A stretch of DNA of 64,000 nucleotides, from assembly GCF_000425445.1 (NCBI RefSeq), contig NZ_KE384378.1, forward strand, positions 171,811-235,810, read 5' to 3'. Within the stretch, counting starts at the first letter, position 1; the number at the start of each line of letters is the position of its first letter. The position numbers were made by a program, and so were the translations under genes. The notes beneath the pieces were generated by a model, which did not search any database, was not told the DNA's origin, and saw only the letters and a program-made list of their open reading frames with translations. Below, piece after piece: positions 1 to 8,534 of the stretch. Source of the stretch: Flavobacterium denitrificans DSM 15936. GTDB taxonomy: Bacteria > Bacteroidota > Bacteroidia > Flavobacteriales > Flavobacteriaceae.

Positions 1-941
1 GTACGGTTCCCGAAACGACCTACCGTAGCCGCATCTCCATTATGGCCAGCAGCCATTAAGATTTCGTTTAACTGCTCATTTGGACAATCAATTCCAGTCC
101 AGTTAGCATATAAATCGCTATAGTTAGCAGTCAAAGGACCACGAGCTGTAATTGCATAAGAACAAGCATCGATTGCTTCCTTAAGGTCTGCATCTTTGTA
201 AGAAGCATTCCAAGCATCATTACGTTCAGAAGCACGGAACAATAAAGATTTCGCCAAAAAGTGTGCAGCAGTAGCTTTTGTCCAAGTAACCCCTTTTCCA
301 TAAGTAAAAACTTCACCTTCAAAAAGGCTGTAAGCACTACGGAAATCAGCTATTACTTGTTCCCAACATTTCTCTTCTGTGGCACGCTCATAGTTACGAA
401 CAACTCCTTCGATTGGTTTAGTTTGAAGAACAACACCTCCGTATTGCGCAACCAATTTATAATAGTTGAATCCTCTTAAAAAGTGAGCATGAGCCAAAAT
501 ACGATTTCTAGTTTTTAGATCTGGAATTACTTTTTCAGCTTTAGCAATAATTGTATTTGCAGATGCAATACCATAGTACATTTCATCCCAAAGTGCATTT
601 GGGTTTGTTGCATTTCCATTTGCCGCACCAGTTGCAGTTGATGCTCCTACTGGGCCAAAACGGTTATCATAGGTATTCCACATTTCATTCGTAAGGTCAT
701 TTGCATTTGTAAACTCATCTGTACCATACAATGTAGTTCCATAAGACCATTCAAAACCAAAATGCCAACGAATATTACCATAAAGAGATACTGTTAATGC
801 CTCAAGACCTTCAGGCGTATCAAAATATGCTGTCGAATATGCATTTGTTTGTTCTTCGTCTAAGAAATCTTTCGAACATGATGAAAAGGTTACCCCTGCC
901 ATTATCAAAAGACCGATTCCGATATTTTTTATATTATTCAT
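1..941 (-). CDS. susD: SusD/RagB-family glycan-binding outer-membrane lipoprotein (partial, N-terminal 313 codons)
   Basis: The reading frame starts at the ATG complementary to 939-941 and stays open to the window edge, so the C-terminus is missing. The N-terminus is a lipoprotein signal peptide with lipobox FSSC followed by SKDFLDEE, the usual start of SusD proteins. Helical repeat-like segments typical of the family follow (for example FLRGFNYYKLVAQYGGVVL, about residues 185-203). SusD proteins sit on the cell surface over a SusC channel and capture oligosaccharides. It lies 41 nt downstream of susC and should be co-transcribed with it. The neighbouring enzymes suggest a rhamnogalacturonan-derived ligand; that is inference from context. 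Confidence 0.95.
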   Translation of the reverse strand, partial: MNNIKNIGIGLLIMAGVTFSSCSKDFLDEEQTNAYSTAYFDTPEGLEALTVSLYGNIRWHFGFEWSYGTTLYGTDEFTNANDLTNEMWNTYDNRFGPVGASTATGAANGNATNPNALWDEMYYGIASANTIIAKAEKVIPDLKTRNRILAHAHFLRGFNYYKLVAQYGGVVLQTKPIEGVVRNYERATEEKCWEQVIADFRSAYSLFEGEVFTYGKGVTWTKATAAHFLAKSLLFRASERNDAWNASYKDADLKEAIDACSYAITARGPLTANYSDLYANWTGIDCPNEQLNEILMAAGHNGDAATVGRFGNR

Positions 942-982
942 TTTGTTACTTTTAATGTTATAATTCAATTCGCCATAATTTA

Positions 983-3900
983 TTAGAAACCAACCTCAAC
1001 GCCCATTACAAAACTGCGATTGAAATATGTTCTCTCAGTATCAAAATCATACCAATTCAAAGATTGATAGATACTTCCTGGATTTACAGCTTGAACATAA
1101 AATTTCATGTTTGCCAATCCAATATTATTTGCAACATCTTTAGATAAATTGTACCCCAAAGAAATATTACGAATTTTTACGAAAGATGCTTTTTGGAAAC
1201 CAAGAAGTCCAGAGAAAGGATCTTGTGAACCTGAAGTTGCCTGCCCCATAATTGGTTTTTGGAATTCTGCATCTGGATTATCTGGAGTCCAGTAATCAGT
1301 TTCACGTTGGTTAGCATGAGCTGTTAAAGCCTCGCCTCCTAAAGACGCAGTATATCCTGTACGCCCGATAATATTTATTCCTAAATCAAATCCTTTATAA
1401 GTAAAACTGTTGTTCCAACCTCCGGTCCAACGAGGATTATTATTTCCTACAACTACACGATCAGTACCGTCCATTCTGTAATCACCATTTTGATCTTTAG
1501 GTCTTACGTTACCAGGTGTAAATTTATAACCATTAGCATTCCATTTTGCCATCTCAGCAAGATCTTCTGGCGTATTTTGCCACAGACCATCATTATCATA
1601 ACCGTAACGTACAGCAATAGATTGTCCAATAAACCATGAGTTACTTACCATGTCTTGTGCACCATTTGCTAATGAAACAATTTCATCTTTTTGGAATGCA
1701 CCGTTTAAATTTGTCTCCCATGTAAATCCAGAAGCCGTTTGAATTGGAATAAGATTAAGCGTTACCTCAACACCATGGTTTTTTGTTTGACCAATATTCG
1801 AAACAATATATGGATAACCTGATACTGGCGGAATATCTACTCTCAGTAACAAATCTTTAGTATCTGATTTATAAGTATCGATAGTACCACTAATTCTGTT
1901 ATTCAAGAAACTAAAATCAAGACCAAGGTTGTATTGAGTAGTTTTTTCCCATCCTAAGTTTTTATTAGGCATTCCAGTTTGATTAGCTGTATAATAAGGC
2001 TCATTTGTAGTAAAACCAATTGTATTGCTCATTCCATTAAAAGGAAGGAATATCTGGCTGATATTTCCTAAAGTTCCATAAGGATCAACAGAAGAGTTAC
2101 CAGAAGTACCAAAACCTAAACGAAGTTTTAAGTTTTTAATCCAATCAACATCTTTCAAGAATGCCTCGTTGTTGATACGCCAAGCTAATGCAGCAGAAGG
2201 GAAAAAATCCCATTTGTGACCTTCAGATAATTGTGTAACTCCGTCCCAACGTCCTGATACTGTCAATAAATAACGATTATCATAACCATAATTTGCACGA
2301 GCCATATAAGAACTAATAGCACGTTCAGTTAGACCTGAACTCATACGAGCATTGTTAGCTGCATTTGTAACATCTACAGATCCCATTGCATTCCATAAAA
2401 ATGAAGGTTTAGGGATATTATTAGCACTCATTGAAGAGTTTTCAATATTCCAAGATGATGCAGTCTGCAATAAAGTCATACCTACTTTATGCTTAGCAGC
2501 AAATGTACGATCGTAATTAATGATATTATCAACAGTCCATGAGAAATCACGACGGTTTTGAAGACGTGCAAAATTAACACCTGCACTACCATTTGAATTC
2601 ACTTTTAGTGATGATGTTCCATCAATATAAGCACCTTCTCTCCAATGACGGAAATCAGGACCAAAATTCAGTTTATAAGTAAGTCCCTCTAATGATTTTG
2701 TCATTTTTCCAAAATCTAAATTAGCAGTAAAATTACCTAATATACGCATTGTTTGAGATTGCTGCGTACTTTTATTCCACTCATCCATGATCGTGTAAAC
2801 ACCTGATTCACCACCTGGATTAATAATCAAGTTACCGTTAGCATCATACGGAACAGCAATATTATAAATTTGTTTCGCAGCACCATAAATTGCATCTGGA
2901 GATGTACCACTTCTTGCACTTAAAGTTGACATACCGTAATCTTGCTCACTCCATGAAACATTGAAAGAGGCAGTCATTTTAAACCAATCTACTGGTGTAA
3001 TATTAGAAGTCAATTTTGCAGTATATCGTTTGTACCATTGCCCTTTTTGAGTACCTTGATTATCTAAATAACCTACAGAACCATATGTGTTCACTTTTTC
3101 AGAACCTCCACTTGCGCTAATAACATGCTCTGTACTTACACCTCCTTGAGTTACATAATCAGTCCAGTCTGTGTTAGTTACTTTAGAAGCATCCCATGTA
3201 CCACTAGCCCATCCTTTCAATACATTATCTCTTGAAGTTTGACCATCTAATGCACTGTCAAAAATCAATTTATCATTTGCTAGCGTAGGTGTTGCTGGAT
3301 TAGCATATTTAGTTGGATCAAGATTGTATGCTGCCCAACGTCTGAAAGTAATGAAATCTGCTGCACTCATTGATGGTGATCTATCCACAATTTCAGAAGT
3401 ACTTACTGTACCAGTATAATTCAAAGTAAATCTACCTGATTTTCCTTGTTTAGTTGTTACAATAATAACCCCGTTTGCTCCACGAGATCCGTAAATAGCT
3501 GTCGCTGAAGCATCTTTAAGAATATCCATAGATTCAATATCTCTTGGATTTAAAGTTTCAATGGCAGAAGCAGACATTAATGGCACACCATCAACAACAT
3601 ATAAAGGATCATTACTTGCAGTCAAAGATCGATTACCACGAATACGCACGGTACCAACACTTCCTGGACGCTCGTTTGTCGTTACATCAACCCCGGCAAT
3701 TTTTCCTTGTAAAGCTTCAGTTGCGCTTGCAACAGGTCTATTCATTAATTTCTCAGCAGATATTGTTGAAACTGACCCCGTTACATCAGATTTTTTCTGA
3801 GTACCATAACCAACTACTACAATCTCATTAAGCTGAGATACTTCTTCTGCAAGCTTAACATTGATTTCTAATGACTGGCCAACTGTCTTTTCAACAGTTT

Positions 3901-4138
3901 TAGAACCGGTTGATGAGAAAACCAATACTTGTCCAGTATTAGCGCTGATAGAGTATTTTCCATCAAAATCAGTGCTAGTTCCCTGCTTTGTTCCTTTAAT
4001 AAGTACATTTGCTCCTGGAATAGGTAACCCAGACGCATCAGTGATTGTACCTTTAACCACTTTGTTTTGCGCATAACCTGTTGTATGCAATAATGCAAAC
4101 AAAGCGAAAATTAGCAAAAGACTAAGTCTATTTTTCAT
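983..4138 (-). CDS. susC: SusC/RagA-family TonB-dependent oligosaccharide transporter
   Basis: A 1051-residue outer-membrane receptor of normal length for the family. A signal peptide (about 1-23, ending GYAQ) is followed by a carboxypeptidase-regulatory-like domain (KGTITDASGLPIPGANV, about 29-100). The SusC-type segment NEIVVVGYGTQKK precedes the plug domain (DPLYVVDGVPL, IYGSRGANGVIIVTTK), and a large beta-barrel ends in the aromatic-rich SFVMGVEVGF. It should import glycan fragments bound by the adjacent SusD using TonB energy. First gene of a minus-strand unit with susD. Its promoter region contains the 18-bp element shared with the divergent GH106 operon, so it is likely induced together with those enzymes. 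Confidence 0.96.
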   Translation of the reverse strand: MKNRLSLLLIFALFALLHTTGYAQNKVVKGTITDASGLPIPGANVLIKGTKQGTSTDFDGKYSISANTGQVLVFSSTGSKTVEKTVGQSLEINVKLAEEVSQLNEIVVVGYGTQKKSDVTGSVSTISAEKLMNRPVASATEALQGKIAGVDVTTNERPGSVGTVRIRGNRSLTASNDPLYVVDGVPLMSASAIETLNPRDIESMDILKDASATAIYGSRGANGVIIVTTKQGKSGRFTLNYTGTVSTSEIVDRSPSMSAADFITFRRWAAYNLDPTKYANPATPTLANDKLIFDSALDGQTSRDNVLKGWASGTWDASKVTNTDWTDYVTQGGVSTEHVISASGGSEKVNTYGSVGYLDNQGTQKGQWYKRYTAKLTSNITPVDWFKMTASFNVSWSEQDYGMSTLSARSGTSPDAIYGAAKQIYNIAVPYDANGNLIINPGGESGVYTIMDEWNKSTQQSQTMRILGNFTANLDFGKMTKSLEGLTYKLNFGPDFRHWREGAYIDGTSSLKVNSNGSAGVNFARLQNRRDFSWTVDNIINYDRTFAAKHKVGMTLLQTASSWNIENSSMSANNIPKPSFLWNAMGSVDVTNAANNARMSSGLTERAISSYMARANYGYDNRYLLTVSGRWDGVTQLSEGHKWDFFPSAALAWRINNEAFLKDVDWIKNLKLRLGFGTSGNSSVDPYGTLGNISQIFLPFNGMSNTIGFTTNEPYYTANQTGMPNKNLGWEKTTQYNLGLDFSFLNNRISGTIDTYKSDTKDLLLRVDIPPVSGYPYIVSNIGQTKNHGVEVTLNLIPIQTASGFTWETNLNGAFQKDEIVSLANGAQDMVSNSWFIGQSIAVRYGYDNDGLWQNTPEDLAEMAKWNANGYKFTPGNVRPKDQNGDYRMDGTDRVVVGNNNPRWTGGWNNSFTYKGFDLGINIIGRTGYTASLGGEALTAHANQRETDYWTPDNPDAEFQKPIMGQATSGSQDPFSGLLGFQKASFVKIRNISLGYNLSKDVANNIGLANMKFYVQAVNPGSIYQSLNWYDFDTERTYFNRSFVMGVEVGF

Positions 4139-4172
4139 AAAAGTTAAATTTGGTTAATTAATTAGTTTATCC

Positions 4173-4219
4173 CAAATTTATTTAGAAGCAGGTGGCACAG
4201 CATCCTGTAGTATCCTGTT
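4173..4219 (-). promoter_or_regulatory. susC promoter with direct-repeat activator-like element
   Basis: Read on the minus strand, AACAGGATACTACAGGAT (4202-4219) contains ACAGGAT twice with a 10-bp period, one helical turn. It lies 21 nt upstream of TAAATTTG (4173-4180), which matches the Bacteroidota -7 box TAnnTTTG. No TTG is seen at the -33 position; the element occupies that place, as expected for an activator-dependent promoter. The rest of the 450-bp gap 4139-4588 holds the matching divergent element and otherwise only AT-rich sequence. Confidence 0.65.
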
Positions 4220-4441
4220 AACTTTCAGGTTCTTATACCGTATTTTATATTTTCTTTAACTCAAAAAAGCGCTCAACTCCTTGATTTACAAGGCCGAATA
4301 AGTGTAAAATTAACAAATATTATATCAAGAATTTTATTGAAATATTTTTTTGTAATTCATAGTAATTTAGACTTAAAAATACGAATTGAGAAAAAAATAC
4401 GACAAATTATTACTCTTTTGATTTTTAATAAAATGACACAA

Positions 4442-4488
4442 AACAGGACGCTACAGGATAGCAAATTGAGATTCTGCCCTTACTTTTA
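4442..4488 (+). promoter_or_regulatory. GH106 operon promoter with the same direct-repeat element
   Basis: AACAGGACGCTACAGGAT (4442-4459) matches the susC element at 16 of 18 bases and lies in the opposite orientation. A near-consensus -7 box TACTTTTA (4481-4488) follows after exactly 21 nt, the same spacing as at the susC promoter. The deduced leader to the ATG at 4589 is about 95 nt. The repeated half-sites with a 10-bp period suggest an AraC-type DNA-binding domain such as that of a hybrid two-component regulator. The regulator itself is not identified in the window. Confidence 0.62.
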
Positions 4489-4588
4489 CCTTATTACAAT
4501 TAGTAAAAAGTTACTATTATCTGTTTCCATAGTTATTATGAAGTAAGTAATTTAGTAACCGCTTTATAAAACTCACGAACTTTAACCA

Positions 4589-7387
4589 ATGAAAATAACC
4601 AAATCAAATTGTCTTATTATATTATCCCTTTGCTGGATTTTTAGTTCTACGGCTCAGGAAAAAAATTCGCCTTGGCCAAAATCAAGTAATGCAAATCAGC
4701 CTTGGGCACGCTGGTGGTGGATGGGTAGCGCTGTTGACAAACCCAACCTAAAAAAAAGCCTGACTGATTTTCATAAAGCAGGAATTGGTGGTGTAGAAAT
4801 TACTCCCATATATGGTGTAAAAGGTCAAGAAGCTAATTTCATCGATTACCTTTCTCCAAAATGGATGGATATGCTAGATTATACCATTCATGTGGCAGAC
4901 AGTCTTCATATGCAGGTTGACATGGTTTTAGGAACAGGATGGCCTTATGGTGGATCTCATGTTACTGTCGCAAATGCTGCAACAAAACTGATTATTGAAA
5001 AATATCCGCTGAAAAGAGACGAAATATTTGACCGAAATATTTCTCTTGAAAACAAAAAGGAAAAAAATCCTGCTGAACTATTATATGTAGTAGCATATGG
5101 AAAAGATGGCTCGTACATCAATTTAACTGATCAACTTAAAAAAAATCAAACCAAAATAAAAGATAAAGGTATTGATGGAAACGCGGTTGAGATTCCAAAC
5201 CAAACGGAACCGAATAAATTAAAATGGAAAGCCAAGAAAACTGATTATACCTTATATGCTGTTTTTAGTGGCAAAACTGGACAACAAGTAAAAAGAGCAG
5301 CGCCTGGCGGAAGCGGTTTTACATTAGACCACTATTCACAAGATGCTTTTAATGCTTATGTTGTACCATTTAACAATGCATTTAAAGGTCGCGAAGGAAA
5401 AATAAGAGCTGTTTTTAATGACAGTTATGAAGTTTACGGAACCGATTTTACACCAAAATTCTTCGAAGAATTTCAGAAATTAAGAGGATACGACTTAAAA
5501 AAAGAACTTCCCATATTATTGAATGAAACTGACGGCGAAATTGGCAATCGTATCAGAAGTGATTACCGCCAGACAATTGGTGATTTACTATTAAACAAAT
5601 TTGATAAGCCATGGACGGAATGGGCGCATTCAAAAAACTTTAAAACTAAGCTTCAAGCACATGGTTCACCAGGAAATTTAATTGATTTGTATGCGGCGGC
5701 TGATATTCCAGAATGTGAAACTTTTGGTTCTATGCCATTTGCAATCCCAGGTTTTAGAAGAGAAAAAGAAGACATTCGCGAAGGCGATGCCGATCCAGTG
5801 ATGCTGAAATTTTCATCTTCTGCTGCTCATATTTCTGGAAAAAATCTCGTTTCGTCTGAGACTTTTACTTGGTTGAGAGAACATTTCAAAACAGCACTTT
5901 CGCAATGTAAACCAGAAGCTGAAGATTTGATGCTAAGCGGAATAAATCATATTTTCTTGCATGGATCGACTTATTCTCCGGACAGGGCTGTGTGGCCTGG
6001 ATGGCAATTTTATGCGTCAGTAAATTTTAATGCAAATAATAATATTTGGGAAGATGCCCCTTCTCTATTCTCTTATATTTCAAATTGTCAATCTTTATTG
6101 CAACAAGGAAAATCGGACAATGAACTTTTGCTTTATTGGCCAATTTTTGACACTTGGGACAAATACCAAAAAGGAACCTTATTTTTTGAATTCAAAATAC
6201 ACTCACTTCAAGAGTGGCTTCACCCGACAACTTTTTATGCTTCGACTAAAAACTTGATGAACAAAGGCTATGGTGTAGATTTTATCTCAGATAATTTTAT
6301 TTATGAAGCTAAAGTTGTAAACGGAAGAATTAATCTTAACGGTACAACATTCAAAGCTTTGGTAATTCCGCCGGTAAAAAAAATGCCTCTTGCCACAATT
6401 CAAAAACTGATTGAATTGCAAAAATCGGGCGCTAAAATTATCTTTGAAGGACTTCCAGAGTCTGTTCCTGGTTTTAATGATTATAAAAAACAAGAACAAG
6501 AACTTCAAAATATTTTAACTGCAAATAGTGATTTGGTTAAGCCAACTTCGGATATTTTCAAAACTTTAGAAAATGCCCAAATTTATCCTGAAACACTGGT
6601 AAATACAGGTTTAAAATTTATTAGAAGAAATGTCGATGGAGAAAAAATATATTATCTAGTAAATCATACTCCTAAAACAATTGATGAATTTATTCCGATA
6701 GAAATTGGAAACAAAGAAGTTGTGATTTTAAATCCGCTGAATAGAGAATTTGGAAATGCAATTGTAAAAAAAGAAGCTAATAGAACCTTAGTTAAAGTTA
6801 AAATTGCACCGGGAGAATCTTATTTTCTAAAAACAGAAAATATCGCTTCGCAAAAAAAATGGAATTATTACGAACCAATTGCTGAAGCTGTTTCATTAAA
6901 AGGAAACTGGAAAATAAATTTTGATAAAGGAGGACCACAATTGCCACCAAGCGCAACAGTTTCTACTTTAGAATCTTGGACAAAACTAGGGCCAGAAGCC
7001 GAAGCTTTTTCAGGATCAGCGACTTATACCTTACAATTTGACAATCCAAATTCAAAAATTGAAAATTGGAGTTTAAACTTGGGCGATGTTCGCGAAAGCG
7101 CAAAAGTTTGGCTTAATGACGAGTTTATTGGTACGGCTTGGTCAGTTCCATATCAATTAAATCTTGGAAAATTAAAATCTGGAAAAAACACATTAAAAAT
7201 TCAAGTAACCAATCTTTCTGCTAACCGCATTCGAAACAAAGAATTAAAAGGCGAAGAATGGAAGATTTTTTATGAAATCAATATGGTCGATAAAGATTAT
7301 AAAAAATTCGACGCAACAAAATGGGCTCCAATGCCTTCTGGACTTTTAGGGCCAATCACGATTACACCATTAAAACAGCAAAACTAA
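4589..7387 (+). CDS. Alpha-L-rhamnosidase-like glycoside hydrolase, GH106
   Basis: A 932-residue secreted protein with a signal peptide (about 1-22, ending SSTAQ). The start WARWWWMGSAVDKPNLKKSL and GIGGVEITPIYGV (about 70-83) is the characteristic opening of the GH106 TIM barrel. The segments DMVLGTGWPYGG and HIFLHGSTYSPDRAVWPGWQ are also family-like. A C-terminal beta-sandwich with GDVRESAKVWLNDEFIGTAW resembles the galactose-binding-like domain found in this family. It should release terminal rhamnose from rhamnogalacturonan fragments, probably in the periplasm. First gene of a plus-strand operon with GH105, GH2 and the esterase-GH43 fusion (gap to the next gene 22 nt). Family call is from recognisable sequence; exact linkage specificity is not determined. 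Confidence 0.85.
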   Translation: MKITKSNCLIILSLCWIFSSTAQEKNSPWPKSSNANQPWARWWWMGSAVDKPNLKKSLTDFHKAGIGGVEITPIYGVKGQEANFIDYLSPKWMDMLDYTIHVADSLHMQVDMVLGTGWPYGGSHVTVANAATKLIIEKYPLKRDEIFDRNISLENKKEKNPAELLYVVAYGKDGSYINLTDQLKKNQTKIKDKGIDGNAVEIPNQTEPNKLKWKAKKTDYTLYAVFSGKTGQQVKRAAPGGSGFTLDHYSQDAFNAYVVPFNNAFKGREGKIRAVFNDSYEVYGTDFTPKFFEEFQKLRGYDLKKELPILLNETDGEIGNRIRSDYRQTIGDLLLNKFDKPWTEWAHSKNFKTKLQAHGSPGNLIDLYAAADIPECETFGSMPFAIPGFRREKEDIREGDADPVMLKFSSSAAHISGKNLVSSETFTWLREHFKTALSQCKPEAEDLMLSGINHIFLHGSTYSPDRAVWPGWQFYASVNFNANNNIWEDAPSLFSYISNCQSLLQQGKSDNELLLYWPIFDTWDKYQKGTLFFEFKIHSLQEWLHPTTFYASTKNLMNKGYGVDFISDNFIYEAKVVNGRINLNGTTFKALVIPPVKKMPLATIQKLIELQKSGAKIIFEGLPESVPGFNDYKKQEQELQNILTANSDLVKPTSDIFKTLENAQIYPETLVNTGLKFIRRNVDGEKIYYLVNHTPKTIDEFIPIEIGNKEVVILNPLNREFGNAIVKKEANRTLVKVKIAPGESYFLKTENIASQKKWNYYEPIAEAVSLKGNWKINFDKGGPQLPPSATVSTLESWTKLGPEAEAFSGSATYTLQFDNPNSKIENWSLNLGDVRESAKVWLNDEFIGTAWSVPYQLNLGKLKSGKNTLKIQVTNLSANRIRNKELKGEEWKIFYEINMVDKDYKKFDATKWAPMPSGLLGPITITPLKQQN

Positions 7388-7409
7388 CTATTAACTAAGA
7401 ATACAAAAA

Positions 7410-8534
7410 ATGAAAAAATTATCTTTATTCTTCTCAATATGCTTTTTGTACACCTGTACAATCATCGCACAACAGCCATTTGACAAAAAATTAGTCTTAA
7501 AACAAATGATTTTGGCTAATGATTATTTCATGCAAAAATGGCCAGAAACAGGCAAAACAATCATTACGAATAAAGAACGCCCAAGCAACATTTGGACAAG
7601 AGGAGTTTATTATGAAGGATTAATGGCATTACACGAAATTTTTCCAAAAGAAGCGTATTATGACTATGCTTATTCTTGGTCAGAATTCCATAAATGGGGA
7701 TTCAATGGAGGAAACACAACTCGCAATGCTGATAATTACTGTGCCGCTCAAACCTATATTGATTTGTACAATTTAGAACCAGATGCTAAAAAACTAAAAA
7801 ACACAAAAGCAAACATAAATATGCTTTTGAATACGCCTCAATTAGACGATTGGTCTTGGATTGATGCTATTCAAATGGGAATGCCGGTTTTTGCCAAATT
7901 AGGTGTTTTAGAAAAAGACAATCGCTATTTCGAAAAAATGTATGAAATGTACATGTACTCAAGAAACAAACACGGCGACAATGGACTTTTCAATCCAAAA
8001 GAAGGTTTATGGTGGCGAGATGCTGATTTTGATCCACCTTACAAAGAGCCAAATGGAAAAAATTGCTATTGGAGCCGTGGAAATGGATGGGTTATTGGCG
8101 CTTTAGCAAAAGTTCTGACTATTATTCCTGAAAATGCACCACACAGAGAGCAATATGTAAAAGATTTAAAAGCAATGGCTGCGGCATTAGTTCCAATTCA
8201 AAGACCTGACGGATTCTGGAATGTAAGCTTGCATGATCCAACAAACTTTGGCGAAAAAGAAGCTTCTGGTACAGCATTATTCGTTTATGGAATGGCTTAC
8301 GGAATCAATAGTGGTATTTTGAAAAAAGAAACCTATTTACCAGTTGTTCAAAAAGCATGGAACGCGCTAACTACTGAAAGTCTTCATGCTAATGGATTTT
8401 TAGGATTTTTACAATCAACTGGAAAAGAACCTAAAGATGGACAGCCATTATCTTACGACAAAATCCCTGATTTTGAAGACTATGGCTTAGGTTGCTTCTT
8501 ATTGGCTGGTTCAGAAATCTATAAAATGAAATAA
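7410..8534 (+). CDS. Unsaturated rhamnogalacturonyl hydrolase, GH105
   Basis: A 374-residue protein with signal peptide (about 1-20). It has the alpha/alpha-barrel motifs of GH105: RGVYYEGLMALHE, then WSWIDAIQMGMPVFAKLG with the likely catalytic Asp at about residue 152, then GLWWRDADF and CYWSRGNGWVIGALAK. GH105 enzymes hydrate and remove the 4,5-unsaturated uronic acid left at the non-reducing end by pectin or rhamnogalacturonan lyases. The rhamnosidase upstream and galactosidase downstream favour an RG-I oligosaccharide substrate. The stop overlaps the next start by one base (TAATG), showing tight translational coupling. A second, divergent GH105 is at 21210-22421. Confidence 0.92.
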   Translation: MKKLSLFFSICFLYTCTIIAQQPFDKKLVLKQMILANDYFMQKWPETGKTIITNKERPSNIWTRGVYYEGLMALHEIFPKEAYYDYAYSWSEFHKWGFNGGNTTRNADNYCAAQTYIDLYNLEPDAKKLKNTKANINMLLNTPQLDDWSWIDAIQMGMPVFAKLGVLEKDNRYFEKMYEMYMYSRNKHGDNGLFNPKEGLWWRDADFDPPYKEPNGKNCYWSRGNGWVIGALAKVLTIIPENAPHREQYVKDLKAMAAALVPIQRPDGFWNVSLHDPTNFGEKEASGTALFVYGMAYGINSGILKKETYLPVVQKAWNALTTESLHANGFLGFLQSTGKEPKDGQPLSYDKIPDFEDYGLGCFLLAGSEIYKMK

